A stretch of DNA of 64,000 bases from an uncultured Emticicia sp. (GTDB taxonomy: Bacteria > Bacteroidota > Bacteroidia > Cytophagales > Spirosomataceae): positions 50,559-114,558 of the forward strand of contig NZ_CALCZQ010000039.1 of NCBI RefSeq assembly GCF_937903345.1, written 5' to 3'. The position numbers were made by a program, and so were the translations under genes. The notes beneath the pieces were generated by a model. It did not search any database. It was not told the origin of the DNA and worked only from the letters and a program-made list of their open reading frames with translations. Numbering within the stretch: position 1 is the stretch's first letter; every line of letters starts with the position of its first letter. Positions 1 to 7,788 of this stretch are shown piece after piece.

Positions 1-63
1 ATCGTAAAATCAAAATTACTTGAAGGACTTGAAGTGAAGGTAAGCGATATTACAGCAAAATAG
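1..63 (+). CDS. C-terminal end of an unidentified protein (partial)
   Basis: An open frame runs in from the left edge and ends at TAG 61-63, giving about 20 residues that finish in VKVSDITAK. It is followed by a textbook terminator, so it is probably the true end of an expressed gene. There is too little sequence to identify a family. Confidence 0.5.
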   Translation: MVKSKLLEGLEVKVSDITAK

Positions 64-91
64 AACGAATTTTAAATTTATACATCAATAT

Positions 92-120
92 AAAGGGACT
101 TTTTATGAAGTCCCTTTTTT
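92..120 (+). terminator. Rho-independent terminator
   Basis: A perfect 10-bp stem (AAAGGGACTT at 92-101 with AAGTCCCTTT at 108-117), a 6-nt loop and a T-run. It closes the partial gene at the left edge. Confidence 0.85.
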
Positions 121-138
121 ATTTCATAATCAAAATCA

Positions 139-146
139 TATTTTTG
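139..146 (+). promoter_or_regulatory. Bacteroidota -7 element upstream of acyl-CoA dehydrogenase gene
   Basis: TATTTTTG fits the Bacteroidota primary sigma -7 consensus TAnnTTTG and sits 56 nt before the ATG at 202, after the preceding terminator. No clear -33 TTTG was found at the expected spacing. Confidence 0.45.
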
Positions 147-201
147 TAAAGCGATAAGTCGCTGTTTTGTAAAATTTCATTCATCTCCATTTTTATAAAA
201 A

Positions 202-1413
202 ATGACTCCTTCTCAACAAACCTTTAAGCATTCAAGCAAAAAAGATGAATTTGAATCGCCTGATTTTTATCAAATTGATGATTTATTTACCGAAGAACAA
301 CTCATGATTCGCTCGGCAGTGCGTGATTTTGTGAAAAAAGAAATTTCTCCCATCATCGAAGATGCTGCTCAACGTTGTGAGTTTCCTGAATTTATCGTCA
401 AAAAAATGGGTGATATGGGTGTTTTTGGCCCAACAATTCCGCTTGAATATGGCGGACAAAGCCTTGACTATATTTCTTATGGCTTAATGATGCAGGAAAT
501 TGAAAGAGGAGATTCGGGAATGCGTTCGACGGCTTCAGTGCAAGGCTCACTTGTAATGTTTCCAATTTATAAATATGGCAGCGAAGAACAAAAAATGAAG
601 TTTTTGCCAAAATTGGGCAATGGAGAATATTTAGGTTGTTTTGGTCTTACCGAACCAGATTTTGGCTCAAACCCAAGCGGAATGACTACCAATTTCAAAG
701 AAGACGGCGATCACGTGATTTTGAACGGCTCAAAAATGTGGATTTCAAATTCGCCAAAAGCAGATGTGGCGGTTGTATGGGCAAAAAATGAGCAAGGACG
801 CATCAAAGGAATCATCGTTGAACGAGGCATGGAAGGATTTTCAACGCCAGAAATTCATGGAAAATGGTCGTTGCGTGCAAGCATTACTGGTGAATTGGTT
901 TTTGATAATGTGCGAGTACCGAAATCAAACATTTTGCTTGAAGCCGATGGGCTAAAAGCACCGATGTCGTGCCTTGACAATGCCCGTTATGGCATTGCAT
1001 GGGGAGCTTTGGGGGCAGCAATGGATTGCTATGAGTCGGCAAGAAGATACGCCATGGAACGTATTCAGTTCGATAAACCAATTGCATCTTTTCAATTAAT
1101 ACAAAAGAAATTGGCTGAAATGCTAACCGAAATCACCAAAGCACAGTTAGTTTGTTGGCGTTTAGGAAGTCTAAAAAATACAGGAAAAGCTACCACAGCA
1201 CAAATCTCGCTCGCAAAAAGAAATAATGTAGCAATGGCTTTGGATATTGCTCGCGAAGCTCGCCAAATTCATGGTGGAATGGGCATTACTGGCGAATATT
1301 CAATTATGCGTCATCAAATGAATCTCGAATCGGTAGTTACTTATGAAGGTACACATGATATTCATTTATTGATTATGGGACATGCCATTACTGGGATTTC
1401 GGCTTTTAAATAA
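202..1413 (+). CDS. gcdH: Glutaryl-CoA dehydrogenase-type acyl-CoA dehydrogenase
   Basis: FAD enzyme of 403 aa, the usual length for the acyl-CoA dehydrogenase family. GCDH oxidatively decarboxylates glutaryl-CoA to crotonyl-CoA in lysine/tryptophan breakdown. Visible GCDH hallmarks are the SGMRS segment near residue 105-109 (the Arg that recognises the glutaryl carboxylate), CFGLTEPDFGSNPSG near 146-160, and the C-terminal TYEGTHDIHLLIMGHAITG with catalytic Glu about residue 382. The ATG at 202 gives a short polar N-terminal extension before the helical domain. It stands alone between a terminator and aspS. An alternative is a related short-chain acyl-CoA dehydrogenase, but the Arg and the YEGTHDIH motif favour GCDH. 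Assignment rests on motifs only. Confidence 0.85.
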   Translation: MTPSQQTFKHSSKKDEFESPDFYQIDDLFTEEQLMIRSAVRDFVKKEISPIIEDAAQRCEFPEFIVKKMGDMGVFGPTIPLEYGGQSLDYISYGLMMQEIERGDSGMRSTASVQGSLVMFPIYKYGSEEQKMKFLPKLGNGEYLGCFGLTEPDFGSNPSGMTTNFKEDGDHVILNGSKMWISNSPKADVAVVWAKNEQGRIKGIIVERGMEGFSTPEIHGKWSLRASITGELVFDNVRVPKSNILLEADGLKAPMSCLDNARYGIAWGALGAAMDCYESARRYAMERIQFDKPIASFQLIQKKLAEMLTEITKAQLVCWRLGSLKNTGKATTAQISLAKRNNVAMALDIAREARQIHGGMGITGEYSIMRHQMNLESVVTYEGTHDIHLLIMGHAITGISAFK

Positions 1414-1518
1414 TTGTAGAACAACTTCGTAGGAAGTCCGATTTCTAGCTTGTTCAGATTTATACCAGAAGTGATTTAGAAAATTGTTACACAAGCCCAT
1501 TCTTTCAGTAAAAATCCT

Positions 1519-1526
1519 TATTTTTG
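1519..1526 (+). promoter_or_regulatory. Bacteroidota -7 element upstream of aspS
   Basis: TATTTTTG matches TAnnTTTG exactly and lies 68 nt before the aspS ATG at 1594. Confidence 0.5.
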
Positions 1527-1593
1527 CAAAAAATTGGCTTTACTATTTATGATCAATTATAAAGCTTAGTATTTGATAAAGAAAACTGATAAA

Positions 1594-3342
1594 ATGTTAA
1601 GAACTCATACGTGCGGAGAACTAAGAATCTCTGATGTGAACAAAACCGTTACATTGAGCGGTTGGGTACAAGTTGTTCGTGATAAAGGCGGTATTATTTA
1701 CATCGACCTCCGTGACCGTTACGGCATCACACAATTAATTTTAAATGAAAATGCTACCGATACCACTTCAATTGCTATGGCTCGTACGCTCAGCCGTGAG
1801 TTTGTGATTCAAGCTAAAGGCGAAGTAATCGAACGAATTGCAAAAAATGATAAGATAGAAACAGGTGATGTTGAGATAAAAGTAACTTCGCTTGAAGTAC
1901 TGAATCCTGCCAAATTACCACCGTTTTTGATTCAAGATGAAACCGATGGTGGTGACGATATTCGTATGAAATATCGTTATTTAGACTTACGTCGTAATGT
2001 TGTGCGTCAGAATTTACAGTTGCGTCATAAAGTGGCACAACAAACCCGTATTTTTATGGATGCACAAGATTTTATTGAAGTGGAAACCCCAGTTTTGATA
2101 AAATCTACTCCTGAAGGTGCAAGAGATTTTGTGGTGCCGAGCCGTATGAATCCAGGCGAATTTTATGCTTTGCCGCAATCACCACAAACATTTAAGCAAT
2201 TATTGATGGTAGGTGGTTTCGACCGTTACTATCAAATTGTGAAATGTTTCCGTGATGAAGATTTACGTGCCGACCGCCAGCCAGAATTTACACAAATTGA
2301 CTGTGAAATGTCGTTTGTTGAGCAAGAAGATATTTTGAATATGTTTGAAGGGCTTATCCGTCACTTGTTCAAGACAGTAAAAAATATTGATATGCCAGAA
2401 GTGCCTCGCATGACTTATGCTGATGCCATGCGTTTGTACGGAAATGATAAGCCAGATATTCGTTTCGGAATGGAATTTGTAGAATTGACCGACCTTGTTA
2501 AAGGAAAAGATTTCCCAGTTTTCGATTCGGCTGAATTAATAGTTGCCATCAACGCCAAAGGTTGTGCAGAATATACTCGTAAGCAGATTGATGAACTTAC
2601 AGAATGGATGAAACGCCCGCAAATTGGAGCAAAAGGCTTGATTTATGTGCGTTACAATGCCGATGGTACGTTGAAATCTTCGGTAGATAAATTCTATTCA
2701 GAAGAAGATTTGAAAGCTTGGGCAGAGCGTTGCGGAGCTGAAAAGGGAGATTTGATTTTACTTGTTTCGGGCGAAGCTAATAAAGCTCGCAAACAAATGA
2801 GCGAACTTCGTTTAGAAATGGGAACTCGTTTGGGCTTAAGAAATCCACAAGAATTCAAAGCACTTTGGGTGTTAGATTTTCCATTATTGGAATATGGCGA
2901 GGAAGAGGACCGCTGGTTTGCTATGCACCACCCATTTACTAGTCCGAAACCCGAAGATATTTCATTGCTCGAAACTAATTTAGGTGCAGTGAGAGCAAAT
3001 GCTTACGATATGGTTATCAACGGAACAGAAGTTGGTGGCGGTTCGGTGCGTATTTTCCAAAGACCTTTGCAACAAAAAATGTTTGAGGTTTTAGGATTTA
3101 TCGAAGAAGAAGCCAAAAAACAATTCGGTTTCTTGATGGATGCTTTTGAATTTGGTGCTCCGCCACACGCAGGTATTGCTTTCGGTTTCGACCGTCTGTG
3201 TTCAATCTTTGGTGGTGCTGATTCGATTCGTGACTTTATCGCTTTTCCGAAAAACAATTCAGGTCGGGATATGATGATTGACTCGCCATCAACAATCGAC
3301 GCCAAGCAAATGGATGAATTGAAGATTAAAACGACTGTTTAA
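1594..3342 (+). CDS. aspS: Aspartate--tRNA ligase
   Basis: Class II aminoacyl-tRNA synthetase of 582 aa charging tRNA-Asp in the cytoplasm. The ATG at 1594 gives the canonical MLRTHTCGELR start; the frame is open upstream from a TTG at 1573, but those 7 extra residues are not expected. Domains in order: N-terminal OB-fold anticodon-binding domain (about 1-110), class II motif 2 region around QSPQTFKQLLM and FRDEDLRADRQPEFTQID, a bacterial GAD insertion (about 280-410), and motif 3 near the C-terminus (GIAFGFDRL). This is the full-length bacterial AspRS with the GAD insert. It is monocistronic, with its own -7 element and a terminator. Confidence 0.97.
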   Translation: MLRTHTCGELRISDVNKTVTLSGWVQVVRDKGGIIYIDLRDRYGITQLILNENATDTTSIAMARTLSREFVIQAKGEVIERIAKNDKIETGDVEIKVTSLEVLNPAKLPPFLIQDETDGGDDIRMKYRYLDLRRNVVRQNLQLRHKVAQQTRIFMDAQDFIEVETPVLIKSTPEGARDFVVPSRMNPGEFYALPQSPQTFKQLLMVGGFDRYYQIVKCFRDEDLRADRQPEFTQIDCEMSFVEQEDILNMFEGLIRHLFKTVKNIDMPEVPRMTYADAMRLYGNDKPDIRFGMEFVELTDLVKGKDFPVFDSAELIVAINAKGCAEYTRKQIDELTEWMKRPQIGAKGLIYVRYNADGTLKSSVDKFYSEEDLKAWAERCGAEKGDLILLVSGEANKARKQMSELRLEMGTRLGLRNPQEFKALWVLDFPLLEYGEEEDRWFAMHHPFTSPKPEDISLLETNLGAVRANAYDMVINGTEVGGGSVRIFQRPLQQKMFEVLGFIEEEAKKQFGFLMDAFEFGAPPHAGIAFGFDRLCSIFGGADSIRDFIAFPKNNSGRDMMIDSPSTIDAKQMDELKIKTTV

Positions 3343-3360
3343 AACCATAAAAACCAAACT

Positions 3361-3398
3361 AAACCTGCAAGTATCTTTCTGATCTTACGGGTTTTTTT
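3361..3398 (+). terminator. Terminator after aspS
   Basis: An imperfect stem, AAACCTGCAAG pairing with CTTACGGGTTT around a 12-nt loop, followed by a T-run, 18 nt after the aspS stop. Confidence 0.6.
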
Positions 3399-3401
3399 AC
3401 T

Positions 3402-3597
3402 TTATTTTACTCCTTCTTTTCTTCTTGCTCTTTCGCTTGGTTCTTGAAATACCTCCTGAAAAAAGTTGTGTCTGAAAGCCTCCATGTTTTGGTCGAGTTT
3501 GGTACTACTACTTTCTACATTACTGATAGTTTCTTTATTATTATTGGCAGTTTTTTCATCGTTTAGTAAAACTCCAATCGGCGACTTTGTATCTTAG
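3402..3597 (-). pseudogene. 3' remnant of an MCE/MlaD-family lipid-transport gene
   Basis: On the minus strand the frame reads SPIGVLLNDEKTANNN, then SSSTKLDQNMEAFRHNFF, and ends at TAA 3402-3404. This is the characteristic C-terminal tail of Bacteroidota MCE-domain (MlaD-like) proteins, which anchor substrate-binding hexamers for phospholipid/sterol ABC importers. Only about 60 codons remain; the MCE domain and start are gone. It abuts a broken MlaE-like permease (3598-4282), so the two look like the ends of one operon joined by an internal deletion that removed the 3' end of the permease, any intervening gene such as the ATPase, and most of mlaD. The family match is by pattern and was not searched. 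Confidence 0.6.
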
Positions 3598-4282
3598 TCA
3601 TTTTATTAATTGTTTTGGAGGTTTGCTGGCATTGTAGCCTTTGTAGCACCCCACGATTACGAAAGTAAAACCATAAGAAACCGCCTTGAATATGCCGGTC
3701 CAGATGTCGAGAAAAATGATATTATTGAAAGCTTGTTCGAGAAATGCCGAAAAACTGGTGTCTTCATTTATAGAAACATTCAAAAATATCAAAACCATTG
3801 CCATCAAGGCACAATAAAACAAGAGTAGAGGATATTGTTAGGGTTGATGCCAAAACCCTCGATACAATCAAAAATCGGAATGGATTTACTGCTGAAACTT
3901 TCAATGCCTCAATTTGCTTTGTAACTTTCATTAAGCCTAATTCTGCACAAATACTCGAGTTTACCTTTCCCGTACAAATTAAAGAATTAACCAGTGGAGC
4001 TAAAGCACAGATGATGGCAATCGTAACGAGTGAGGGGAGCTAAGAATGGGCACCAAAGGTTCCAAGCGAAGGACGAGATTGTTTGATAAAAACAAAACCT
4101 GTAAGAGATACTAGCAATAGCGAACTATTGCCAATTCGATAGCATTGATTAATGAATTCTTTAAATTCAAAATCTCGGATAAAGGTTTCTTTGAAAAACA
4201 TCACAACAAAATCAGCCCCATCCCTAAAGCTAATTAGCCAACTGTCGATTTTGGGAGAAAATAAATGTTGTCCTGAACCCAT
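3598..4282 (-). pseudogene. Degenerate MlaE-family ABC transporter permease
   Basis: The minus strand still reads as an MlaE permease: FKEFINQCYRIGNSSLLLVSLTGF at the N-terminus (from about 4282), QSRPSLGTFGAHS, an in-frame TAG near 4031, then LVTIAIICALAP, CAELGLMKVTKQIEALKVSAVNPF, a frameshift near 3820, and SVSYGF-like text ending GCYKGYNASK. Lesions seen: loss of about 5 residues in the first membrane segment, one nonsense codon, one frameshift, and truncation about 30 residues before the normal end. MlaE forms the inner-membrane channel of lipid-trafficking MCE systems. The short plus-strand frames overlapping here are antisense shadows. Confidence 0.75.
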
Positions 4283-4921
4283 ATTTAGTTAGTGGACTGT
4301 AAATGATTATATTTAAGTGCTAAAAAAACTTTTAAGCCATCGCATAATGTTCTTAATACCCAAAAGAAGCGATAAAAAAAGTTAAATTATCATTACCTTT
4401 AATTAAATTTCTAAATTTCAGCAAATGTATGATAGCGAAATGAAATCATCTCTTTCATACTTTAAATAAATGAATGCTTGACTAAATGCTTCTCAAAAAT
4501 ATTCCAAAAAGTATATGTATCATTCTGAAAAATCTTTTCTTTGCTTATAATCGTTCTCCACAAAATCTTGTAAGGTTCTTATTTATCCTATGGCTTTGAT
4601 AAATTATCTAAGGCGAAATCTTTGACTGCCAATACTTTAGTGGGTCATAGAGATTCACATCTCGCCCAAGAAACAGGAAGTTTTAATGTTGGTAGTAGTT
4701 GTGATAGTTTTTTAACAACAATGAAAGATAAATATTTACTCTAAAACTTTTCGAGTGAGTAGTGAAATCAACATGAAACTTTTAAGTCTTAGTTTTCGTT
4801 TATTTTTTGTGTAAGCAAATATAGCACGATTAAAAACACTAATGGGTTTTATTGTAATTTAAATCAAGAATTAGATTTTTAATTATTACTTTACGAAAAT
4901 ATTCATTTACTCAATAAAATT
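4283..4921. other. Intergenic stretch, no gene recognised
   Basis: About 640 bases of AT-rich DNA between the dead permease and the Fe-S carrier gene. A 56-codon plus-strand open stretch (4574-4744) has no ATG and resembles nothing I know; no RNA, repeat or clear promoter was identified. It is probably decayed sequence plus the leader of the next gene. Confidence 0.4.
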
Positions 4922-5248
4922 ATGGTAACTGTAACAGAAATCGCAAAAAATAAAATTATAGAACTCCGTGCGAAAGATGGTTTAAAAGGAGACCTCGGTG
5001 TAAGAGTAGCCGTTGAAGGCGGTGGTTGTTCGGGTTTGATGTATGATTTGCAATTTGATGGTGAACAACGTCCAACTGATCATATTTTTGAAGATAAAGG
5101 TATCAAAGTTTTTGTTGATAAAAAGAGCCTCTTGTATCTAATTGGTACAGAATTAGACTTTTCTGATGGCTTAAATGGCAAAGGTTTTCAGTTTAAAAAT
5201 CCAAATGCTACTCGTACATGTGGTTGCGGAGAAAGTTTCTCTGTATAA
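4922..5248 (+). CDS. A-type iron-sulfur cluster carrier (HesB/IscA/ErpA family)
   Basis: A 108-aa protein, the usual size for A-type carriers, which receive Fe-S clusters from the Suf/Isc scaffold and pass them to apoproteins in the cytosol. All three cluster-binding cysteines are present: C36 in GGGCSGLMYDL, and C100 and C102 in the C-terminal TCGCGESFSV. The ATG at 4922 follows an AT-rich leader without a Shine-Dalgarno sequence. It stands alone and has a terminator at 5291-5323. Which A-type subclass (IscA, SufA or ErpA) it belongs to cannot be decided from sequence alone. Confidence 0.93.
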   Translation: MVTVTEIAKNKIIELRAKDGLKGDLGVRVAVEGGGCSGLMYDLQFDGEQRPTDHIFEDKGIKVFVDKKSLLYLIGTELDFSDGLNGKGFQFKNPNATRTCGCGESFSV

Positions 5249-5290
5249 ATTGACCGTTTGAAAAGTTTTTAACGATAAGTATTAAAAAAT

Positions 5291-5323
5291 GGCAGCACCA
5301 AAAGTTTTGGGTTGCCTTTTTTT
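5291..5323 (+). terminator. Terminator after Fe-S carrier gene
   Basis: GGCAGCACCAAAA pairs imperfectly with TTTTGGGTTGCC and is followed by seven or more T. It lies 43 nt after the stop codon. Confidence 0.65.
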
Positions 5324-5355
5324 ATAAAATTAATGGAAAAGAGTTTTTTTATAAC

Positions 5356-6267
5356 TTAGCTCATAATTTTTGCCATAATGCCTTCTTTCAAAGCGTAGCT
5401 AGAAACTCTAATGCTTTGAATAGCTAGTGTTTGTATAACAAAACGGATCAAGCAAATGGCTACAACAATCATATCGACTCGAAGCTCAATCATACCCGGA
5501 ATTTGCATTCTCTCAGTGTGATTCTTGAAAATAAGTTCATCGTAAGCCCAATAAAATGCAGGAAGAGAGTATTCAAAAGCAATTTCATCGGTGGCAGGAA
5601 GTTGACCTTTTTCTTTCATATATTGCATATCTATTAGTGTATCAAACGAGCCGGATGAACCGATCAAAACCTTCGGTGCGTATTGATGACAAGCATTGGT
5701 TAAAGGAAGTAGTTTTTCACGAAAAAAATCATCCATTATTTGTACAGAACGCATCGAAATAGGGTCAGATTTCATGAATTTATCCATTAAACGCTGTCCA
5801 CCAATCTCGAAACTTTGTTTCCAAAATATCTTTTCATCATTGCAGATGATACATTCTACACTTCCGCCGCCAATATCCATTATCATCGAAGTTTCAGTGA
5901 TTTTCATGGCTTGTTTTACGCCTAAACTAATTAAATCGGCTTCTTCATCGCCCGAAATAACCATAATCTTTATTCCCGCTTCATCCAAAACTCTTTTTAT
6001 AAATTCCCCTTGATTCCCTGCATTTCTAATTGCACTTGTACCAGTTGCAAATACATTTTCTAATGAAACCAAATGATCATCAATAACCTCTCGAAAACCT
6101 CTCAAAACTACCAAAGCCCGTTGAATTCCTTCTTCAGAAATTACACCATGACTAATTCCGCCCATCCCGATTTTTGCAGGAATAGATGTCTTAAAAAGAA
6201 TTTCTTGGCCTTCAACAATCATTAAATGAAATGTATTTGTGCCTAAATCAATAATGGCTGTTCTCAT
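5356..6267 (-). CDS. Ppx/GppA family exopolyphosphatase/pppGpp phosphatase
   Basis: An ASKHA-fold phosphatase of about 303 aa. The family hydrolyses inorganic polyphosphate and/or pppGpp. Visible ATPase-fold motifs: AIIDLGTNTFHLM at the N-terminus, GTSAIRNAGN near residue 80, the MDIGGGSVE phosphate-2 motif near 137-145, and IGSSGSFDTL near 200. It is a short single-domain form lacking the C-terminal HD domain of long Ppx enzymes. I prefer the ATG at 6267 (MRTAIIDLG); another in-frame ATG lies 9 nt upstream at 6276. It is divergent from rpsU. Confidence 0.9.
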   Translation of the reverse strand: MRTAIIDLGTNTFHLMIVEGQEILFKTSIPAKIGMGGISHGVISEEGIQRALVVLRGFREVIDDHLVSLENVFATGTSAIRNAGNQGEFIKRVLDEAGIKIMVISGDEEADLISLGVKQAMKITETSMIMDIGGGSVECIICNDEKIFWKQSFEIGGQRLMDKFMKSDPISMRSVQIMDDFFREKLLPLTNACHQYAPKVLIGSSGSFDTLIDMQYMKEKGQLPATDEIAFEYSLPAFYWAYDELIFKNHTERMQIPGMIELRVDMIVVAICLIRFVIQTLAIQSIRVSSYALKEGIMAKIMS

Positions 6268-6305
6268 AACTCTCATCTAAAGTGAGTTTTTTATTTTAAA
6301 TTTCA

Positions 6306-6313
6306 CAAATGTA
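6306..6313 (-). promoter_or_regulatory. Bacteroidota -7 element for the Ppx/GppA gene
   Basis: On the minus strand TACATTTG matches TAnnTTTG, 39 nt before the ATG. The expected -33 position falls in the loop of the inverted repeat at 6319-6352. Confidence 0.5.
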
Positions 6314-6318
6314 GCGTT

Positions 6319-6352
6319 AAACCTCTAAGGTTAAAAAAAACCTTAGAGGTTT
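6319..6352. repeat. Perfect 14-bp inverted repeat between divergent ppx and rpsU
   Basis: AAACCTCTAAGGTT (6319-6332) and its exact complement AACCTTAGAGGTTT (6339-6352) flank six A. Both neighbours transcribe away from it, so it is not an obvious terminator. It covers the ppx -33 region and lies just upstream of the rpsU promoter, so an operator or insulator role is possible (inference). Confidence 0.7.
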
Positions 6353-6365
6353 TAATTATAAAAAC

Positions 6366-6396
6366 TTGAAAATTAAAAGAAATATCGTTAATTTTG
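6366..6396 (+). promoter_or_regulatory. rpsU promoter (-33/-7)
   Basis: TTG at 6366-6368 and TAATTTTG at 6389-6396 are separated by 20 nt, which fits the Bacteroidota -33/-7 promoter architecture. The predicted start of transcription is near 6403, giving a leader of only about 20 nt that consists largely of the Shine-Dalgarno sequence. Confidence 0.65.
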
Positions 6397-6410
6397 CATC
6401 CCCAAACAAA

Positions 6411-6418
6411 AGGAGGTG
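6411..6418 (+). promoter_or_regulatory. Strong Shine-Dalgarno sequence of rpsU
   Basis: AGGAGGTG lies 7 nt before the ATG at 6426 and fixes that start over the open upstream frame. Such a strong site is exceptional here: most genes in this window have only AT-rich leaders. See the finding on S21 autoregulation. Confidence 0.85.
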
Positions 6419-6425
6419 TATTTAT

Positions 6426-6620
6426 ATGTTAATAATCAACGTAAAGGAAAACGAATCTATTGATAAAGCTTTGAAACGTTTCAAGAAGAAATTTGAGAAA
6501 ACGGGTGTATTGCGTCAACTACGCAAGCGTCAGGCGTTTGAAAAACCATCAGTGGCTCGTCGTAACGAAGTTATTCACGCTACTTATGTGGGTAAATTGA
6601 GAAGCAACGAAGAAATGTAG
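6426..6620 (+). CDS. rpsU: 30S ribosomal protein bS21
   Basis: A 64-aa basic protein beginning MLIINVKENESIDKALKRF, typical of Bacteroidota S21; it binds the 30S platform near the 3' end of 16S rRNA. The start is set by the Shine-Dalgarno at 6411-6418; an in-frame ATG at 6366 is rejected because it would place promoter sequence inside the protein. xerC follows on the same strand, a neighbourhood I recall as common in this phylum. The start codon, promoter and Shine-Dalgarno together suggest tight translational control. Confidence 0.97.
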   Translation: MLIINVKENESIDKALKRFKKKFEKTGVLRQLRKRQAFEKPSVARRNEVIHATYVGKLRSNEEM

Positions 6621-6625
6621 TATTC

Positions 6626-6803
6626 AATTATCAGTGAAAAATTATCAATTATCAGTCAAGTGTTATTAAACCAACATTTTGTTAATTCATAATCACACAC
6701 TCTTCTATTGAAATCTAAAATATTTTAACCATATTAGCAGTTCGATTTTATCAATAATTAGTTATTTTCGATAACTGTTCATTGATAATTGATAATTGAT
6801 AAT
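6626..6803. repeat. Heptamer TGATAAT repeats, inverted across the rpsU-xerC gap
   Basis: ATTATCAATTATCA occurs at 6641-6654 with another ATTATCA just upstream. Three tandem copies of the complementary heptamer TGATAAT occupy 6783-6803, ending immediately before the xerC ATG. The two blocks could pair and loop out about 130 nt. Short tandem heptamers of this sort recur in AT-rich genomes; the function is unknown. Confidence 0.6.
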
Positions 6804-7685
6804 ATGGTTTCTTATTTTCTACAACACATCAAATACGAAAAACGTCTTAGCCATCATACCATTACGGCTTATGAAGGAGATTTGAAGCAGTTTTCGGCAT
6901 TTCTACTATTTCAATACGAATTTAAAGAACCAGAAAAAGCTGATTTTCAGATGATTCGTTCGTGGATTGTTTCTTTGGTTGACGAAAAAATCGAAAACCG
7001 TAGTATCAATCGAAAAATTGCTACACTTCGCTCATTCTACAATTTTTTGCTTCGCCACAAAACAATCGTATCTAACCCAATGCTCAAAATAAGAGCATTG
7101 AAAACCGATAAAATGCTCCCCAAATATGTCGAAGAAAAACCCATGGAAAACATGCTTGATGATATGCAATTTTCTGACGATTTTTCTGGCTTGCGAGATA
7201 AACTTGTTATCGAATTGCTTTACGGTACAGGCATGCGTTTGGCAGAATTGATTGGCTTAAAAATAGCTGACCTCAATCTGTATAACAATACTTTGATGGT
7301 TCTCGGAAAACGCAATAAACAACGAGTTATTCCCGTCAATAAATCGTTGGTTGAGGCCATTAAAAAATACCTTACGCTTCGCACCGATATTACTGACGAT
7401 ACTACTAATTCATATTTGATTCTTACTGATAGCGGTACGCAAGCCTATCCGATGTTTATTCAGCGTTTAGTAAAAAAATATCTTTCTTTAGTTACATCGC
7501 TTGATCAACGTAGTCCGCACGTTTTACGACATACTTTTGCCACGCATTTGCTTAATCGTGGAGCAGATTTGAATGCAATCAAAGATTTGTTGGGACATAC
7601 GAGTCTTGCAGCGACGCAAGTTTATACTCATAATTCGATTGAAAAACTCAAGGAGGTTTTTAAACAGGCTCATCCGAAAGCGTAA
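6804..7685 (+). CDS. xerC: Tyrosine recombinase XerC/XerD family
   Basis: A site-specific recombinase of 293 aa that in this family resolves chromosome dimers at dif. N-terminal SAM-like core-binding domain (about 1-85) and C-terminal catalytic domain with every active-site residue visible: Arg in GTGMRLAELIGL, Lys in LGKRNKQRVIP, HVLRHTFATHLL (H-x-x-R), LGHTSLAATQVYTH (His and nucleophile Tyr). I chose the ATG at 6804 (MVSYFLQHIKYEKRLS); an upstream TTG in the repeat would add five residues of repeat-encoded sequence. Its position downstream of rpsU and its length favour a housekeeping Xer over an integrase. XerC versus XerD is not resolved. Confidence 0.92.
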   Translation: MVSYFLQHIKYEKRLSHHTITAYEGDLKQFSAFLLFQYEFKEPEKADFQMIRSWIVSLVDEKIENRSINRKIATLRSFYNFLLRHKTIVSNPMLKIRALKTDKMLPKYVEEKPMENMLDDMQFSDDFSGLRDKLVIELLYGTGMRLAELIGLKIADLNLYNNTLMVLGKRNKQRVIPVNKSLVEAIKKYLTLRTDITDDTTNSYLILTDSGTQAYPMFIQRLVKKYLSLVTSLDQRSPHVLRHTFATHLLNRGADLNAIKDLLGHTSLAATQVYTHNSIEKLKEVFKQAHPKA

Positions 7686-7738
7686 TATAGAAAATGATGG
7701 CTTCTCTTAAAGCAAGGCTTTGCTTGAAAACTAAGGTT

Positions 7739-7767
7739 TATTTTTGCCTAAAAAATCACTATTTTTG
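7739..7767 (+). promoter_or_regulatory. Two -7 elements upstream of a Uma2 gene
   Basis: TATTTTTG at 7739-7746 and again at 7760-7767 both match TAnnTTTG, 43 and 22 nt before the ATG at 7789. Neither has a perfect -33 partner. Confidence 0.4.
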
Positions 7768-7788
7768 GTAAAATAATTACTACAAAAT

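Noticed and set aside
1573..1593. Upstream TTG start for aspS
   Set aside because: It would add 7 residues before the canonical MLRTHTCGELR; the ATG at 1594 is standard.
3610..4043. Plus-strand open frames of 72-81 codons
   Set aside because: They are antisense to the MlaE-like remnant, whose conserved motifs are on the minus strand.
4574..4744. 56-codon open stretch on the plus strand
   Set aside because: It has no start codon and no recognisable motifs, so there is no support for a gene.
6626..6803. CRISPR array from the heptamer repeats
   Set aside because: The repeats are 7 bp, have no spacers of regular length and no cas genes are nearby.
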